A DNA stretch of 64,000 bases from Allomyces macrogynus ATCC 38327 (lineage: Eukaryota > Blastocladiomycota > Blastocladiomycetes > Blastocladiales > Blastocladiaceae). The stretch is from NCBI GenBank assembly GCA_000151295.1, contig GG745375.1, forward strand, positions 295,131 through 359,130, read 5' to 3'. How positions within the stretch are numbered: the stretch's first letter is position 1; each line of letters opens with the position of its first letter. Under the pieces are notes generated by a model. That model was not told the origin of the DNA, made no database searches, and was given only the letters and a program-made list of their open reading frames with translations. Position numbers and translations under genes: made by a program. Shown piece by piece: positions 1-10,993 of this stretch.

Positions 1-2
1 AT

Positions 3-629
3 CTCGTCCGGCCATCGACTCCACGCGGTGGCGGCGCAGTCCACCACCACCACCGTGCTGCGCACGCGGCGGCGGCGGTCGGGCACGACGACGCGCACTA
101 CTGCTGGGAACTGAAACTCGGTGCGGGCCACGGGTGGGCCGGGGAGCCGGACGCGACGCGGCGCATGCTCGCGCAAGTGTTTCGCCACCTGTTGGCCGCC
201 GGGTGGCGTGTGGTGCTGTCGACGGATACGTCGAGCGACCGTGACTTGGCCACGTTGGTCTTGCTCAAATCGGCGCCGGCCGTCTCTGACTCGGTTTTTA
301 CCATCTCGTTTGCGGCCGACGCGATTTTACGGCTGATTGATGCCCCTGCCGACGTGGCGGCCCTGATCGAGCGCGTGTTATGGCGCCGGTGGTCGCACGG
401 GATCGCGCAGGCGGGGGCCACGGCCGCGGGCGTGTATGTGATTCGCGTGGCCAGTAATCCGTGGGCCGCGGCAATGGCGTCGGCCGAGGCGAGGTTATTG
501 ACGACATGTATGGTCGCGGAGCTGAGACAGGCGGGGTACTCGGTGTATGCGAGCTTGGATCTGGGCGCGGGCAAGCGCGGCGTCGATTTGGAGACGTGGG
601 TCGTCGTCAAGGACCTGCCGCCGTTTTGA
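3..629 (+). CDS. Hypothetical protein, C-terminal part (5' end outside window)
   Basis: The frame is open from the window edge to the TGA at 627-629, so this is the last ~208 codons of a gene starting upstream. I do not recognise a named family. The visible part looks like two diverged copies of one ~60-residue module. Copy 1 begins near HYCWELKLGAGHGW and continues through ATRRMLAQVFRHLLAAGW, STDTSSD and LATLVLLKS. Copy 2 has YVIRVASNPWAA, AEARLLTTCMVAELRQAGY, ASLDLGAG and LETWVVVKD. Both follow the pattern strand, helix, 'aGw/y' turn, 'sTD/sLD', hydrophobic strand, which suggests an alpha/beta repeat domain. No catalytic motif or membrane segment is visible. A His-rich stretch (four His) lies near residue 15 of the visible part. 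High GC at third codon positions supports real coding. Confidence 0.6.
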   Translation, partial: LVRPSTPRGGGAVHHHHRAAHAAAAVGHDDAHYCWELKLGAGHGWAGEPDATRRMLAQVFRHLLAAGWRVVLSTDTSSDRDLATLVLLKSAPAVSDSVFTISFAADAILRLIDAPADVAALIERVLWRRWSHGIAQAGATAAGVYVIRVASNPWAAAMASAEARLLTTCMVAELRQAGYSVYASLDLGAGKRGVDLETWVVVKDLPPF

Positions 630-829
630 TGTAACGGATGGCGCGCGACGGCGCGCGCGAAGAGGAGCGGAGAGAGCGGGTTGATGAGGTTGTAGTGCTT
701 GTTTGCTGCTGCTGTGTTTTGTTCCTTGCGTTCGGCCGGGCCCAGTCCAGTTTTGGTACCTCTTTTCACTTCCGTCGTGTCTTGTCCTGTTCTGTCTTGT
801 CTTCCCCATCGTTCCGCTGTCGCATTCCA

Positions 830-851
830 CCCCCCCCCCCCCCCCCCCCCC
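830..851. repeat. Poly(C) homopolymer tract (22 C)
   Basis: An uninterrupted run of 22 C lies in the intergenic space between the convergent ends of the first gene and the Get2-like gene. Runs like this are length-variable and error-prone in sequencing. No function is visible. Confidence 0.9.
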
Positions 852-933
852 ACCCCAACAAAAAGAGAACGAAACAACCATACCCAAAACACCAAATGCA
901 CTCTCTTGGCTTTCCATTTCTGTCTTGAATCAA

Positions 934-1974
934 TCAGACGCTCTCGGCGAGGTACGCGCACACGACGATGCCGACGCCAAACACGACCAACAAGTAGCAC
1001 GCGTCCATGACGAGCTGCGAGAGCGCAAACCCCACGTTTTGCAGCGACGAGGTCATGGCGACCAGGTGCGGCGGCAGACCGACCATGCCCGACAGCGGCG
1101 GCGGGCGCGACGCAGCCTTATCAAACAGCACGCGCGACGAGGTGAGCACGGCTTCCATGGTCAGGAAGTAGTAGAAGACATTCTAAGTGCCGAAGAGACG
1201 GACGTGTCAGAAATCGAGACACACAAGCAACGACGTGGCCAAGTAACGTACGACGGCCGGAATCCGCAAATCATCTGCATGCTCAATCAACAAGTTGGCC
1301 AATGCCCCTTCGCCATCAACGTGTATCTCGGACGTCGCCCAGTAGACGTAGATGAACATCGCAATTGCGGCAAACAGCGAAACGACCGTGTGGATCGTGC
1401 GCCACCGCCGCACGCCCGCCGCGTATTGGCGCTCCTGCAGTTGCGCGAGCATCGCGCGCTCGGGCAGCGACAGGCCGGGGGACGACGCGTCAAGCGGCGC
1501 GGTCGAGCGCGGTTTTGTTGCGACCGAGGTGGTGGTGGACGCGGCGGCGGGTTTCGATGCGGAAGTGGCGGTGCGGCCGGGCGCGCGTGCGCGGATCTGC
1601 GATGCGGGTGGCGCGGTCGCGGTCGTGGTTGCGGATGGCGGTGCGGTCGCGCGCGGTGCGGGCGCTGCTGGTACTGTCTCGGGTCCAGGGACGGGCGCCG
1701 ATGCAGCGACAGGCACTGGCACAGGTACGGGTGCGCGAGCAGGCAACTCGGTCCGAGACTCGGTCTCTGTCTCAACAGGTGCCGACGCGGGTGCCGATCC
1801 CGACGGCTCGATCGTCGTGTCCTGCGTCGTGTCGGACGCGACCGACGAAGTATCGTCGGCAACGGAACTGGCCGAGGACGAGGACGAGAGCGCCTTGATG
1901 CGTGCCAGTCGTGCCTCGGAGTTTTCCAGGCGGCGGCGGCGCGCTTCGGCGCGCTTCTCGGCGGCGGAGCTCAT
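934..1974 (-). CDS. GET2: Get2/CAML-like ER membrane receptor for tail-anchored protein insertion (2 exons)
   Basis: The exons are 1974-1252 and 1182-934; the 69-bp intron starts GTACGT and ends CTTAG. The joined product is 323 residues, close to yeast Get2 (285) and CAMLG (296). The start is set at the ATG at 1974 because it gives MSSAAEKRAEARRRRLE, an extreme N-terminal Arg cluster followed by a charged helix. This is the motif by which Get2/CAML proteins bind the Get3/TRC40 ATPase. It is followed by ~150 residues of low-complexity Ala/Pro/Ser/Thr linker. Three hydrophobic segments follow: TIHTVVSLFAAIAMFIYVYW, a weaker one at NVFYYFLTMEAVL, and LVMDACYLLVVFGVGIVVC near the end. N-terminal basic motif, long linker and three C-terminal membrane segments are the hallmark of this family. 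The sequence itself is fast-evolving, so the call rests on architecture. Role by family: with Get1, docks Get3 loaded with tail-anchored protein at the ER. Confidence 0.65.
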
Positions 1975-3156
1975 GGCAGCGCGGGCAGTAGTCGTGCGCG
2001 GGAGGTAGCTGGCGGTCTTGTGCGGGTGAACGCGTTGAGTGCGCGCGGTCGACGTGAGCGCCGTGGTCGTGGTTCTGGTCGCGGATGGTGGGCCGTGGAT
2101 CAGGGCGGCGTTTGCCGGAGATGGCGGCGTGCGTGTCGCGACGTGGCCCAGCCACGGGTCGCGTGGCACGTGTCTGCACGGGGCATGGCTCTACCGCAGC
2201 GACCGCACCAGGCTGCCCACAGGCCAGGCTTGTTCTTGTTCTTGGCAGCCTCTTCTGCCTTCGCCTGCGCGCCCCACCGGTGACCGGCAAAATGCTCTGC
2301 GCAACGGCGACAAGGCCGACAACGGCAATCATCAATCTTATCACGGCCGAACAAGTCGCACGCGGCCAGCACCGCCTCGCCGAGCGCCATCCGCGCGGCC
2401 ATCAACGGGCCGGCACCATGGGGCCGCGCCCTCTCGCCATGGACCCGCTCGCCGACCCGCTCGCCGACCCGCTCGGCATGCGCGCCGCGCTCAAATACCG
2501 CGCGCTCCAGCTCTCCAGCCGCGCACCCGCCGCAGCACGCGCTTCTTCTCTCCTCCGACCGACGCGCGCACCATCCTCACGCGCCCGACGATCTGTCTGC
2601 GCGGTGCCAGTCCCGTCTCCTACACGCCCGAGCTCGCCGCCTCGAACGCGACGCGGCGCGCTCTGCACGCATCGGCCCGCTGAACCTGTCAGCGACGGCG
2701 TTCCGTTGATCCCAGCCTTTCCGTCCGCAAGGCCAACTGCAACTGCACCGGCTTGATGGTGTCGTTTCCAGGTGCGCGTCTCTTTATCCCCACAAGTCGC
2801 CCGAGAACGATCGTGGATGCGCCGTTGGCAGTTACGGGACGCGCGGGCCGGTGCCGGAATGCACGCACCCCATCTTTGTTGCGCGCGCACGCGCCGCACC
2901 GTCTTGGACGTTGCGGGGTGCTGCCTGTGCCGCGACGCGCGCTGCCGTCTCGGCCGTGCGTGCACGCTATCGGTGTTCCAGTCGGTTCCATCCGCCCTCC
3001 GCGCAGCGCCCTGACCTGACACGCGGATCCCTTCAAAACTGCGACGCGCCCACCTCCATCGCCGACTGACCGAACCGAACACCAATCTCCCCAGGTCGCC
3101 GCCGTATTTCATCTGTTCTCTTCAAGCGTTATTTTTTCTCCACCGTCATTCCCACC
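1975..3156. other. Intergenic region between divergent GET2-like and TPS2-like genes
   Basis: About 1.2 kb serves as the shared 5' region of two divergent genes. Several GC-driven open frames cross it on both strands, but none has a start, splice signals and family motifs that agree. A 12-bp unit (gctcgccgaccc) is repeated about 2.5 times near 2447-2475. The last ~150 bp before the TPS2-like ATG are pyrimidine-rich, as expected for a fungal leader. No TATA box is obvious. Confidence 0.5.
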
Positions 3157-6029
3157 ATGTCGCCGACCGCCGCCGCCATCGCGCCCTCAACGGGACTCGA
3201 GTCCACCCCTTCGCCAACGCCGCGTCGCGTCATCCACGTCCTGCACATGCTCCCGATCGTTGCCGTGCGGCTCGACCGTGTCGCCTCGTCCCTCGCGCCA
3301 TCGGCACCAAATTCGCGCCGGCACTCGCGTGCCGCGACCGCTGGCATGAACGGATCCGCGCCGCTCACGCCTACCGCGCCCTCGTTCGAGGCCCTGACAG
3401 CTGCACTGCACCACCACCACCAGCGCGATGCGACACGGCTCGACGACCTGGTCGTGCCCGACACACAGGGCAAATGGGGTTACGCGCCGCGTCGTGGTCA
3501 CGGCGCGCTCTATGCCGGCATTCAGTCGCTTGACGGCGTCGATGGCATGTCGTGCGTCTATGTCGGGTCGCTCGGGCAGGTCGTGGACGTGTATGGCCGT
3601 CCGCTCGTGGGGGAGACGTGGACGGATGACGAGTGGCGCGAGTTGATGAGCATGCTGTGGGTCGAGCGGAAGTGCGTGCCCGTGGACCTCGACGATGCGA
3701 CCGCGACAGCGTTCTACGAAGGGTATTGCAAAGCTGGTACGATTTAAACTCGGCTCACGTTTTGTTTCCTTTTGGTCAGATCACTGACACTCCACGTCAC
3801 TACCAGATCTGTGGCCGATCCTGCACTACAGTCTGTGGGACAGCGCGACCGACGGCCGCCAAGAGAAATCGCACTGGGACGCCTACTGCCGCGCTAATGC
3901 CGCCTACGCGTCGACTGCCGCCTGTTACTTCCGCCCCGGTGATCTCGTCTGTGTGCACGACTACCACCTGCTCCTCGTGCCCGCGCACCTGCGCACAGCC
4001 CTCGACGAATCCGCTCTGATCGGTTTCTTCCTACACACGCCGTTTCCCTCGTCCGAAGTCTTCCGGTGCCTCCCCTCGCGCGCGCACTTGTTGCACGGCG
4101 TGCTGGGCGCGTCCCTGATCGGCGCGCAGACCTACTCGTATACGCGGCACCTGCTGTCGGCCTGCACGCGCATTCTCGGTCTCGAGACGACGCCGACGGG
4201 AATTGACCTCGACGACGGACGGCACGTGGCCGTCGGCACGTTCCCGATCGGCATCGACGTCGCACGCGCTCTGCACCAGGCCAACGACCCGGTGGTCCGT
4301 GCGCGCGCGGCGGCATTGCGCGACCAGTACCGCGGGCGGAAAATGATTGTTGGGCGCGACAAGCTCGACCAGATTCGCGGCGTGCACCAGAAGCTGCTGG
4401 CGTTTGCGCAGTTCTTGGACATGTACCCGCAGTGGCGCGACCAGGTGGTCCTGATTCAGGTCACGTCGCCGTCGTCGGCCGATAGCAGCAAGGGGTCGAC
4501 CAAGGGGCTCGAGGCCAAAGTGTCAGAGCTGGTCGCGCAGATCAATGGAAAATACGGCTCGCTCGAGGTGATTCCGGTCGTGCACATTCATCGAGCGATC
4601 GACCAGAGCGAGTTGTATGCGCTCTTGTCGGCGGCCGATGTCGGGTTGATCACGTCGGTACGTTTCTCTCACTTCTCTCACGAACCGATTGTTCATTGTG
4701 AGCATCGACTGATCGCTCTCTGCAACGACATATAGGTACGCGACGGATTCAACACGTCAAGCCACCACTTTATCGTCGCGCAGCACGCGACACAGCAGGC
4801 GCCGCTTTTGCTGAGCGAGTTCACGGGCACCGCCGGGTCGCTCTCGTCAGCAATGCTCATGAATCCGTGGGACAGAGCCGGCGTGGCCGCCGCGCTGCAC
4901 GCGGCCCTGACGCTTCCCGACCACGACCGTGCGATGCGGCACGCACAAATGTACGCGCACGTGTCACGGCACACGGCGCAAGCGTGGGCGCGTGCGTTCA
5001 CCAAGGCCCTGGCCACGGCCGCGTCGTACAATGCCATGGCCGTCCCGCGGAAGCGCACGCCGCTCCTGCCGATTCCCAAGTGCCTGGCCGCGTACCGATC
5101 CGCCAAGAAGCGTCTGTTTGCGCTTGACTTTGACGGCACGCTTTCGCCCATTGTCCCGCGCCCCGAGGACGCGAAACCCGCCCGCGCCGTACTTGACGCA
5201 CTGCGCGCGCTCACGGCCGATCCGCGCAACCACGTCTACATTATTTCCGGCCGTGATCAGGCGACACTGGACGACTGGCTGGGCCAACACGTGCCAAATT
5301 TGGGGCTGTCGGCCGAGCATGGGTCGTTTTTGAAACCGCCTGGTGCCGACACGTGGATTGATATTGGCGAGATGCAGGACTGGGCGTGGAAGGATGAAGT
5401 GCTGCGCATTTTCCAGTTTCATACGGAACGCACGCCCGGGTCGATGATTGAGCTGAAGAAATCGAGCGTGTGCTGGCATTACCGGCTGGCAGACCCGGCG
5501 TTTGGGATGTTTCAGGCCAAGGAGTGCCAGGCACGTTATCCGCGCTTCTCCCCGCTTTCTGTTGCGTTCGCGACCGGACCAACTGACTGAACCGTGCGTC
5601 GATCCCAAATAGAACCACCTCGAAAATGCCGTCCTGACCAAACTCCCGCTCGACCTATTGCGCGGCAAGAAGGTGCTCGAAGTGCGCCCGTCCTATGTGA
5701 ACAAGGGCGAGATTGTCGGCCGGCTCCTGTCCTCGCAACGCGCACAGCCGTTCGACTATGTCCTGTGCGCCGGCGACTGCGAGACCGACATGGATATGTT
5801 CCGCCGACTGTCGCGCGAGTTTGCGGGTAAATCGGGCACGGCGTTCTCGGTCATGATTGGGCCAGCGGGTAAGCGGACGGTCGCGGATTGGCATTTGCCG
5901 GCGCCCGCGGATCTGATCGGGGTGCTCGAGTCGATGGGGAAGATGGAGGATGTGGTTGAGGAAGAGGTGGACATGGCTAATGGGATGCACGAGGTGGAGA
6001 GCGGGGTCGCGATTGCCGCGTCGTCGTGA
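3157..6029 (+). CDS. TPS2: Trehalose-6-phosphate phosphatase, Tps2-type two-domain protein (4 exons)
   Basis: The exons are 3157-3736, 3807-4657, 4736-5530 and 5613-6029, giving 880 residues (yeast Tps2 is 896). The N-terminal part (residues ~25-560) is a glycosyltransferase-20 (trehalose synthase-like) domain: RRVIHVLHMLPIVAV, LWPILHYSLWD, HDYHLLLVP (~245) and GRDKLDQIRGVHQK (~376). Its start resembles Tps2 (RIINCVTQLPY-like) rather than catalytic Tps1, so this domain is probably structural. The C-terminal HAD phosphatase domain has LDFDGTLSP (~609, nucleophile motif DxD) and GDCETDMDMF (~794); the usual motif is GDDxTDEDMF, so one Asp is Cys here and a Glu is Met. Reaction: trehalose-6-phosphate to trehalose, the stress and spore disaccharide. 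Introns 1 and 2 are GT-AG. Intron 3 begins GC and is required to join KECQ to NHLENAVL, the conserved family sequence. Confidence 0.92.
5531..5612 (+). other. GC-AG intron (third intron of the TPS2-like gene)
   Basis: The 82-bp intron has donor CAG|GCACGT and acceptor AAATAG. Skipping it restores the conserved ECQNHLEN segment at the correct phase; reading through meets a stop at 5588. Apart from the C at position +2, the donor matches the GTACGT-like consensus of the neighbouring introns. Confidence 0.85.
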
Positions 6030-7299
6030 GTGGAGGGAAAGGGAGAGTCAGGCGGGTGCATTCGTGAAATGGGAGGGAGAGTTGGGTCAGTGTCGTGCAG
6101 TGGTTTGTGCATACGTTGTTCATTCATTCCCAAACGTGGCCGTGTGGATTATGGATCACTGCCCTCTGGGTCGTCACTGAAGCGTTGGATGCTGTGGCAT
6201 GTGAAGCGTGGAGCTTCTCTCATGTCCTCATCGGCGGCGTCAACACAAGGACCAGATCGACGTCGCACCAAAAACGGACCTCCGACGAATTTCTCGGGTG
6301 GAAAAATCATTTGGCACACCTTTAGGGCCTAGAAACGTGTCGGACACCTTAGAAACGCGTCGGACACTGACATGGAGAATGAGGCCATCTTGCTATTGCA
6401 TGCCTCCCACTTCAACAAAACCGGCTCATGCCCCTCTCTTGGTACATGAAATCAGTCTCAAAACAAATCCGTACGCAACAAGACAGGTCCACAAAACATC
6501 AGCGACGGGCGCTCAAAGGGACTACCCTCGCCCCAATCACCATGTCAGGTCAGGTTCACCTTGGGGCCAAGGGGAGGAAGGTCGGCGCACTCCAACATAA
6601 TCACCGCGGGGCCTGTGGGATACTCACGGCGCACCGACATGAAGCGCCGCGAGCTGCAGGTGGCATAGGTAAAGACGCGGTCAGTTGGACACAGGGCCGG
6701 CCCACTCGCTGTTCTTTGATATTTTGCTTCAGATGGTTGCGTGAGGACGGCGAATCATGACTGCGGATTCGGTGCACCTCTCTCGCATTCCTGTCTCCGG
6801 TGTTGGTGATTGCTGCACCACACCACCTTTAATTATTTGAATGAATTAAGAATGAGGGCACGAAAAGCTGGGCATATTTCGCGCTTGGAACAACGTTTGT
6901 TGGCGCCGATACTCTCTTTCGATGCTGAAGAATGAGCTTGCACTGTGAGGGAAAATTTGAGTTGTGCTAGCGAGTTTGAGCTGATGTATGGTACTTTACC
7001 AGGCCATGAGCCGAGGGCAATAATGGTGCAATAATAAGCGCGGTGTCCTGGCGATATTGTTCGGAAATATGGGACCTATGGCGCTCCTCAGGAATGATTC
7101 GAGAGAATCTGGAGTGCGGCGATGCCCTTTGTCCGCAAATGGAGATAGTTCCCTTTCTTCAAAAAGAAACAGACGAACGCGAAAACCAATCCGGTCAGTA
7201 GACGACATGCCTCCCTGTTATTTCACGCGGAGCATCAATCGACCAGGACAAGCGGGACAAGCGGGTCCGTCCGCATTGCCATTTAAGCGCTGCTCATAC
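6030..7299. other. Intergenic region, no gene seen
   Basis: About 1.27 kb lies between convergent genes. It has lower G+C than the surrounding genes and only short frames without family features. A 17-bp near-repeat occurs twice 20 bp apart, at 6331-6347 and 6351-6367 (agaaacgYgtcggacac). No RNA gene or mobile element signature is visible. Confidence 0.5.
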
Positions 7300-7914
7300 T
7301 CAGCGCCGAATCCGAATGATCGCGCCCGGGTTTGTGCCAAGCCGTGTCTTTGTCGTGGGCGGCTTGGTCACATCGATCTGCGTGCCCGGCGCGACCAAGA
7401 CGCCGCCGCGCACCTCGCCCTGGTTCATCGAGTACCGCACCGTGACCATGGTCTCGGTCGTCACACCTTCGAGCCGGTGCGCCTCGCCCTCCGGGATGGC
7501 CGTCCAGTTCTTACCGTCGATCGACGCGTCCATGGCGGCGTTCATTGCGCGGATCACGACCGCACTCGCCGCATCGCCCGCTGGGACCAAATCAAACATT
7601 TCCAGCACGAGCGGGCAGTCGTCCTTGGTGATGCGCAAAATTTTGGCTTGGGAGGTGGTCGGAACGTGGCACGCGAGGATCGGGCCGTCATCGGTTGTGC
7701 GCGCGTAAATGTTGACCCACTCGGCCATGGCCGTGGTCGGAAAGTCGCGCTCCGCGGCAGCGTCAAGCTTCGTCCATTGCGCTGCGGGCACGGCCGTGGG
7801 GACCGCGATGTCGGAAACAAGCACGCTGATGGCAGCGTCCGTCAGGTTGGCGACGCGGACCGTGTTGGGCGCTTCGAGCGCGTAGAAGCGCAGCTTGGCG
7901 GGGGCCGTGGTCAT
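7300..7914 (-). CDS. Hypothetical 204-residue protein with an internal duplication
   Basis: This is a single exon starting at the ATG at 7914 (MTTAPAKLRFY). The frame stays open further upstream, but that extension is low-complexity and includes a duplicated leader (ArgProPheSer and IleLeuSer runs). I do not recognise the family. The protein appears to be two diverged copies of an all-beta module of ~75 residues. Copy 1 carries TVRVANLTDAAISVLVSD, then QWTKLDAAAERDF, then WVNIYARTTDDGPI. Copy 2 carries SAVVIRAMNAAMDASIDG, then NWTAIPEGEAHRL, then MVTVRYSMNQGEVRGGVL. Both contain a W-T pair followed ~8 residues later by a charged strand. There is no signal peptide, membrane segment or catalytic motif, so it is probably cytosolic. 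The C-terminus is short and basic (IIRIRR). Confidence 0.6.
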   Translation of the reverse strand: MTTAPAKLRFYALEAPNTVRVANLTDAAISVLVSDIAVPTAVPAAQWTKLDAAAERDFPTTAMAEWVNIYARTTDDGPILACHVPTTSQAKILRITKDDCPLVLEMFDLVPAGDAASAVVIRAMNAAMDASIDGKNWTAIPEGEAHRLEGVTTETMVTVRYSMNQGEVRGGVLVAPGTQIDVTKPPTTKTRLGTNPGAIIRIRR

Positions 7915-8844
7915 GTTGAGGTTGGTGCAGGGTCCGGTTCGATGGTTGGCGGGAGAGAAAGGACGTGTGGGAGAATGTGAGAGAATGGACGCGGGGGAGA
8001 GAATGGACGCGGGCCAGAATCTTGGGGTTTGCGCTGTTGGAATGTTCCACGTTTCGTTACCTGGGAGTTTCGATGGCGCTGACCTGCCTCCAACACGAGC
8101 AAAACGCTGGATTGCAGTACGTGGAGCGGAGGCTATCGCTTGCAAATTCTGGATTTTTAGAAGCCCTCTCCACAAAGACGTTAGTTACGATCGTTCTCCA
8201 CAACGACCGCGACGCCTGACAACACGGCCGATAATGCATGCTCGCTATGCAGTCATGTTCCGCCTCTGCCATTCCATCTCGCCGTTCGGTCAAGTATGCT
8301 CCCAGCGCTCGTCGTTATGAGGATGTACTTTCTACCCGAGGGCTGCAAGAGACAGACGCAGGCTTGACTATCATCCATGTTGTTCTGGCGTCAGCCTGGA
8401 TGCATTCTGAACGGTGTAGCAACACTAGCGAATAATGATCGACCATTGAAATGGATGCGATCAGCTTCGAGATACAAATTGAAGCCAAAGTTGACTGAAG
8501 CGCTCTCGATGAATGACAAGCGTCAACAGCGCACCGCACGAATGATTGACAGGATCGTATCAAGCGCGGCATTTTCATTGAGCGAAAGCAGTCCCAAGGC
8601 CTGGGGTCAACGACTCTATTGAACATGATTCTGCCGCGAGTATGCAAGGAATAGAGAGGAAGATACAGCAGTGACTGTTTAGGTGAGATCGCCAATGATC
8701 GATCATGAATCGATGCCAGGAGAAGAGCCTCTTCGCTTTTTTGGCGGACAAATCAAAGCTCAATGCGCTTGTCGACAATGGGTGGGTGCAGCTCAAAGAA
8801 CTCATCTCACAATTAAGCCGACCGACTGCCTACCATACCATCAT
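7915..8844. other. Intergenic region, no gene seen
   Basis: About 0.9 kb of AT-richer sequence holds only short, featureless open frames. Just upstream of the 7914 start it contains a short tandem (gagagaatggacgcggg, twice, around 7978-8013). Confidence 0.45.
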
Positions 8845-10700
8845 GTCCACATAGCCGTTTCCTTTGCCGTTCCTGCGAATCTGGATGTTCTGCCCATTGT
8901 GGCCGCCAAGTCGAGCACTACCGTTAACGCCGCCATTTCTCCCGTGGACGAGGCTCTCGCTGTGCATGCCAGTAACTTGAAAGCGGGCAAGAACGGCGAA
9001 AACGCGAACAAGGATGACCTTATCGTCGATGTGATTGGCACCCAGACGGCCGAGCTTGTGTCGCGCGATGTGCTGCTCGCCCACACGCTGCTGCTCTTGG
9101 TCTTCCACCACAATTTGCGTGACGGACACAATGAGGCCAAGGAGCTGTACGTGTTTCGATGTCTAAGAGTCGTTTCTTGCCACGGGATCACTATCAAGAA
9201 CCATAGCTGACAAGAAACTGTGCTGTCGCTCTCATTCAATTTTTCGAAGCGCGTACCTGTGCTCCTCGGAGACCCGCTATCTCGCGTTTCTCGACGCGCT
9301 GGCCAAGGCCATCATTACGGAGAAGCTCCGGTTGCTTCCTTGTCGCTCCCGCCCATGGATGTCGCCATGTTCATGCACTCGCACATGGGATAAAGAGTCA
9401 TGATTTCTGTCTTCCCGCTTGCTCGTTTGCTTGAAAGGAACAACCGTCGATACTTTCCGAGTCGGGATGCGACCTGCGCTTGTCTCTATCCTTGATACTA
9501 CTCTTTCCTTCATAGCTGAGTCCTCTCCGCATTTCTGACGACATGACGCGCCACTATGGTCGTACGTTTAGTGGGATGTCGCTGCCGCTGGTGCGTCTGT
9601 CTGGTACGTGTGCACAAACCTCCGTTTATTTGTATAAGCCTGGGAACTGATATGCCGACTCTGCGACTCGAAAATAGGCCAAGGTCGCCGTGGGCACCAG
9701 CAAGGACGACCTTCAGGCCTCACGCGAGTTCTGGGCCAAGCATCTGCCCGCCGACGTGCCCTACGACTTGATGCCCACCGACGTGGACAAGACCAAGGTT
9801 GTTGGCCGTGTCACGTGTCCATCGTGCAAGTCGGAGCTGTCACTGGCCATGCCCAAGTACGCGGCGCTGCGTCTGCGCGGCAAGGCGCACAAGTGCGTGA
9901 TGTGCACGGCCGAGTTACGGACGAGCACGTTCCGCCGCTCCCTGACGATCGTCATGAACGCGTCGATCGCGCGCATTGCCTGCCCGCAGGTGCACCCCAA
10001 GACGCGCCAGCTAATTCCCAAGCACGCAGCCAACATAGCCGATCTTGAAAAGCTCTTTGACAGGGCTGAGTGGGCCAAGTACGGCGGGACGCTGCCTGTG
10101 ATTGTGACTTGCGCTGACGTCAAGGACAATGTCATGGCCCCATCACGAGTTGGCCGCCAGCTCGCTGATCCTGCCCGGCAACCGTCGCCGCTTCTTCTTG
10201 GTCATGCACTGGCACAAGGACTTCATGGCTGGGCCGTGGGCCATGGACATGATCCGTGCCGTCCGTCGCCAGCGCCGTTTCTCAGCCAAGATGGCCGACC
10301 TCATGCAGTCGGGCATGGCCGCTGTCTACCTCTTCCACACGGAGGCGCTTATGCAGTACCCCAAGTTCCTGTCCATGGCTGTCGCGCACCTGGAAGCGTC
10401 GCTTGTCCCATCGTCCACCATTGATCGGTTTTGGCACATGCACCAGCTGCCGCCACTCGTCTACAGCAAGGCACGTTCCAGCTCTTGGGCTACATACTGT
10501 ACCACGACGATTGATGATGTTGAGTCGGAGGCGCGCATTGCCGATGGCGCCAAGTCGACCGAAGAGATTTGGAAGCTCGAGTTTGGTGAGGAGTACTTCC
10601 AACCGCGCGTGGGGTGCGCTTGGCCCCAAGTCCCAAGCGACCGAGACGGCGCTTTTCAGCACTTACTTTGCTCCGCACAACCATGCGCTGCAACGAGGGG
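8845..10700 (+). pseudogene. GRDP-like (DUF1399 family) gene with multiple frame breaks
   Basis: Conserved pieces of a DUF1399/GRDP-type protein appear in order but in different frames. They are AHTLLLLVFHHNLRDG, then (after a 103-bp intron, 9147-9249) ELAYLCSSETRYLAFLDAL, then MDVAMFMHSHM, MLSPLRISDDMTRHYGR, a CPSC/CVMC zinc-ribbon-like segment (~9815-9910), FSAKMADLMQSG, TIDRFWHMHQLPPLVYS, QLLGYILYHDD and STEEIWKLEFGEEY. The repeated 'YLxFLxL...VxxxWHxHqL' pattern is the family hallmark. Breaks: a 1-base frame change near 9316, no GT donor at 9391 where ATG should join CTGAGTCC, a phase conflict at the ~9600-9675 intron, a shift near 10130 and another near 10470. Neighbouring genes splice cleanly, so decay is the simplest reading. 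Clustered sequencing errors would be the alternative. GRDP function is poorly known (RNA-binding and stress links in plants). Confidence 0.6.
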
Positions 10701-10993
10701 CGAAACGTGCGTCATTGCGGCGTGGCCTGCACGTGTGGTGCTCGGCAAGAGGCGCCCGCAATGTTCTTTCTTTCGGCCGTCCCTGTCGCTGCTGGCCAGC
10801 TCGTCGTTCCTCGGCAATCGGCAAGCTGGTCTCTTTGTCCAAGCGTTGCACCACGACGCCGACCAACTACTCCACGCACCAACTGCCGATAACCTGCCGC
10901 ATTCTTCAGCAGCCTGCAGTATCCGCCAGAATGATCCGATTTCTTGCCGATTTCAAGTCTTGACCGGCAACTGCAAGCCGCCCGTCACGCACC

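Noticed and set aside
39..177. GH26 cysteine modules as CBM10 / fungal dockerin domains (numbers are residues of the GH26 protein at 44916-46406)
   Set aside because: The cysteine spacing and WGKC...WM...SCGRC core do not follow the CBM10/dockerin pattern. An ShK-like six-cysteine fold fits better.
703..2283. 526-codon open frame on the + strand
   Set aside because: It runs antisense through the Get2-like gene, starts in a poly(C) tract and translates to Arg/Gly-rich sequence without domains. It is a by-product of high GC.
9147..9690. Explaining all GRDP frame changes by introns
   Set aside because: One real intron fits, but the change near 9316 has no GT-AG pair, and the next intron lacks a GT donor although its exon ends match the family exactly.
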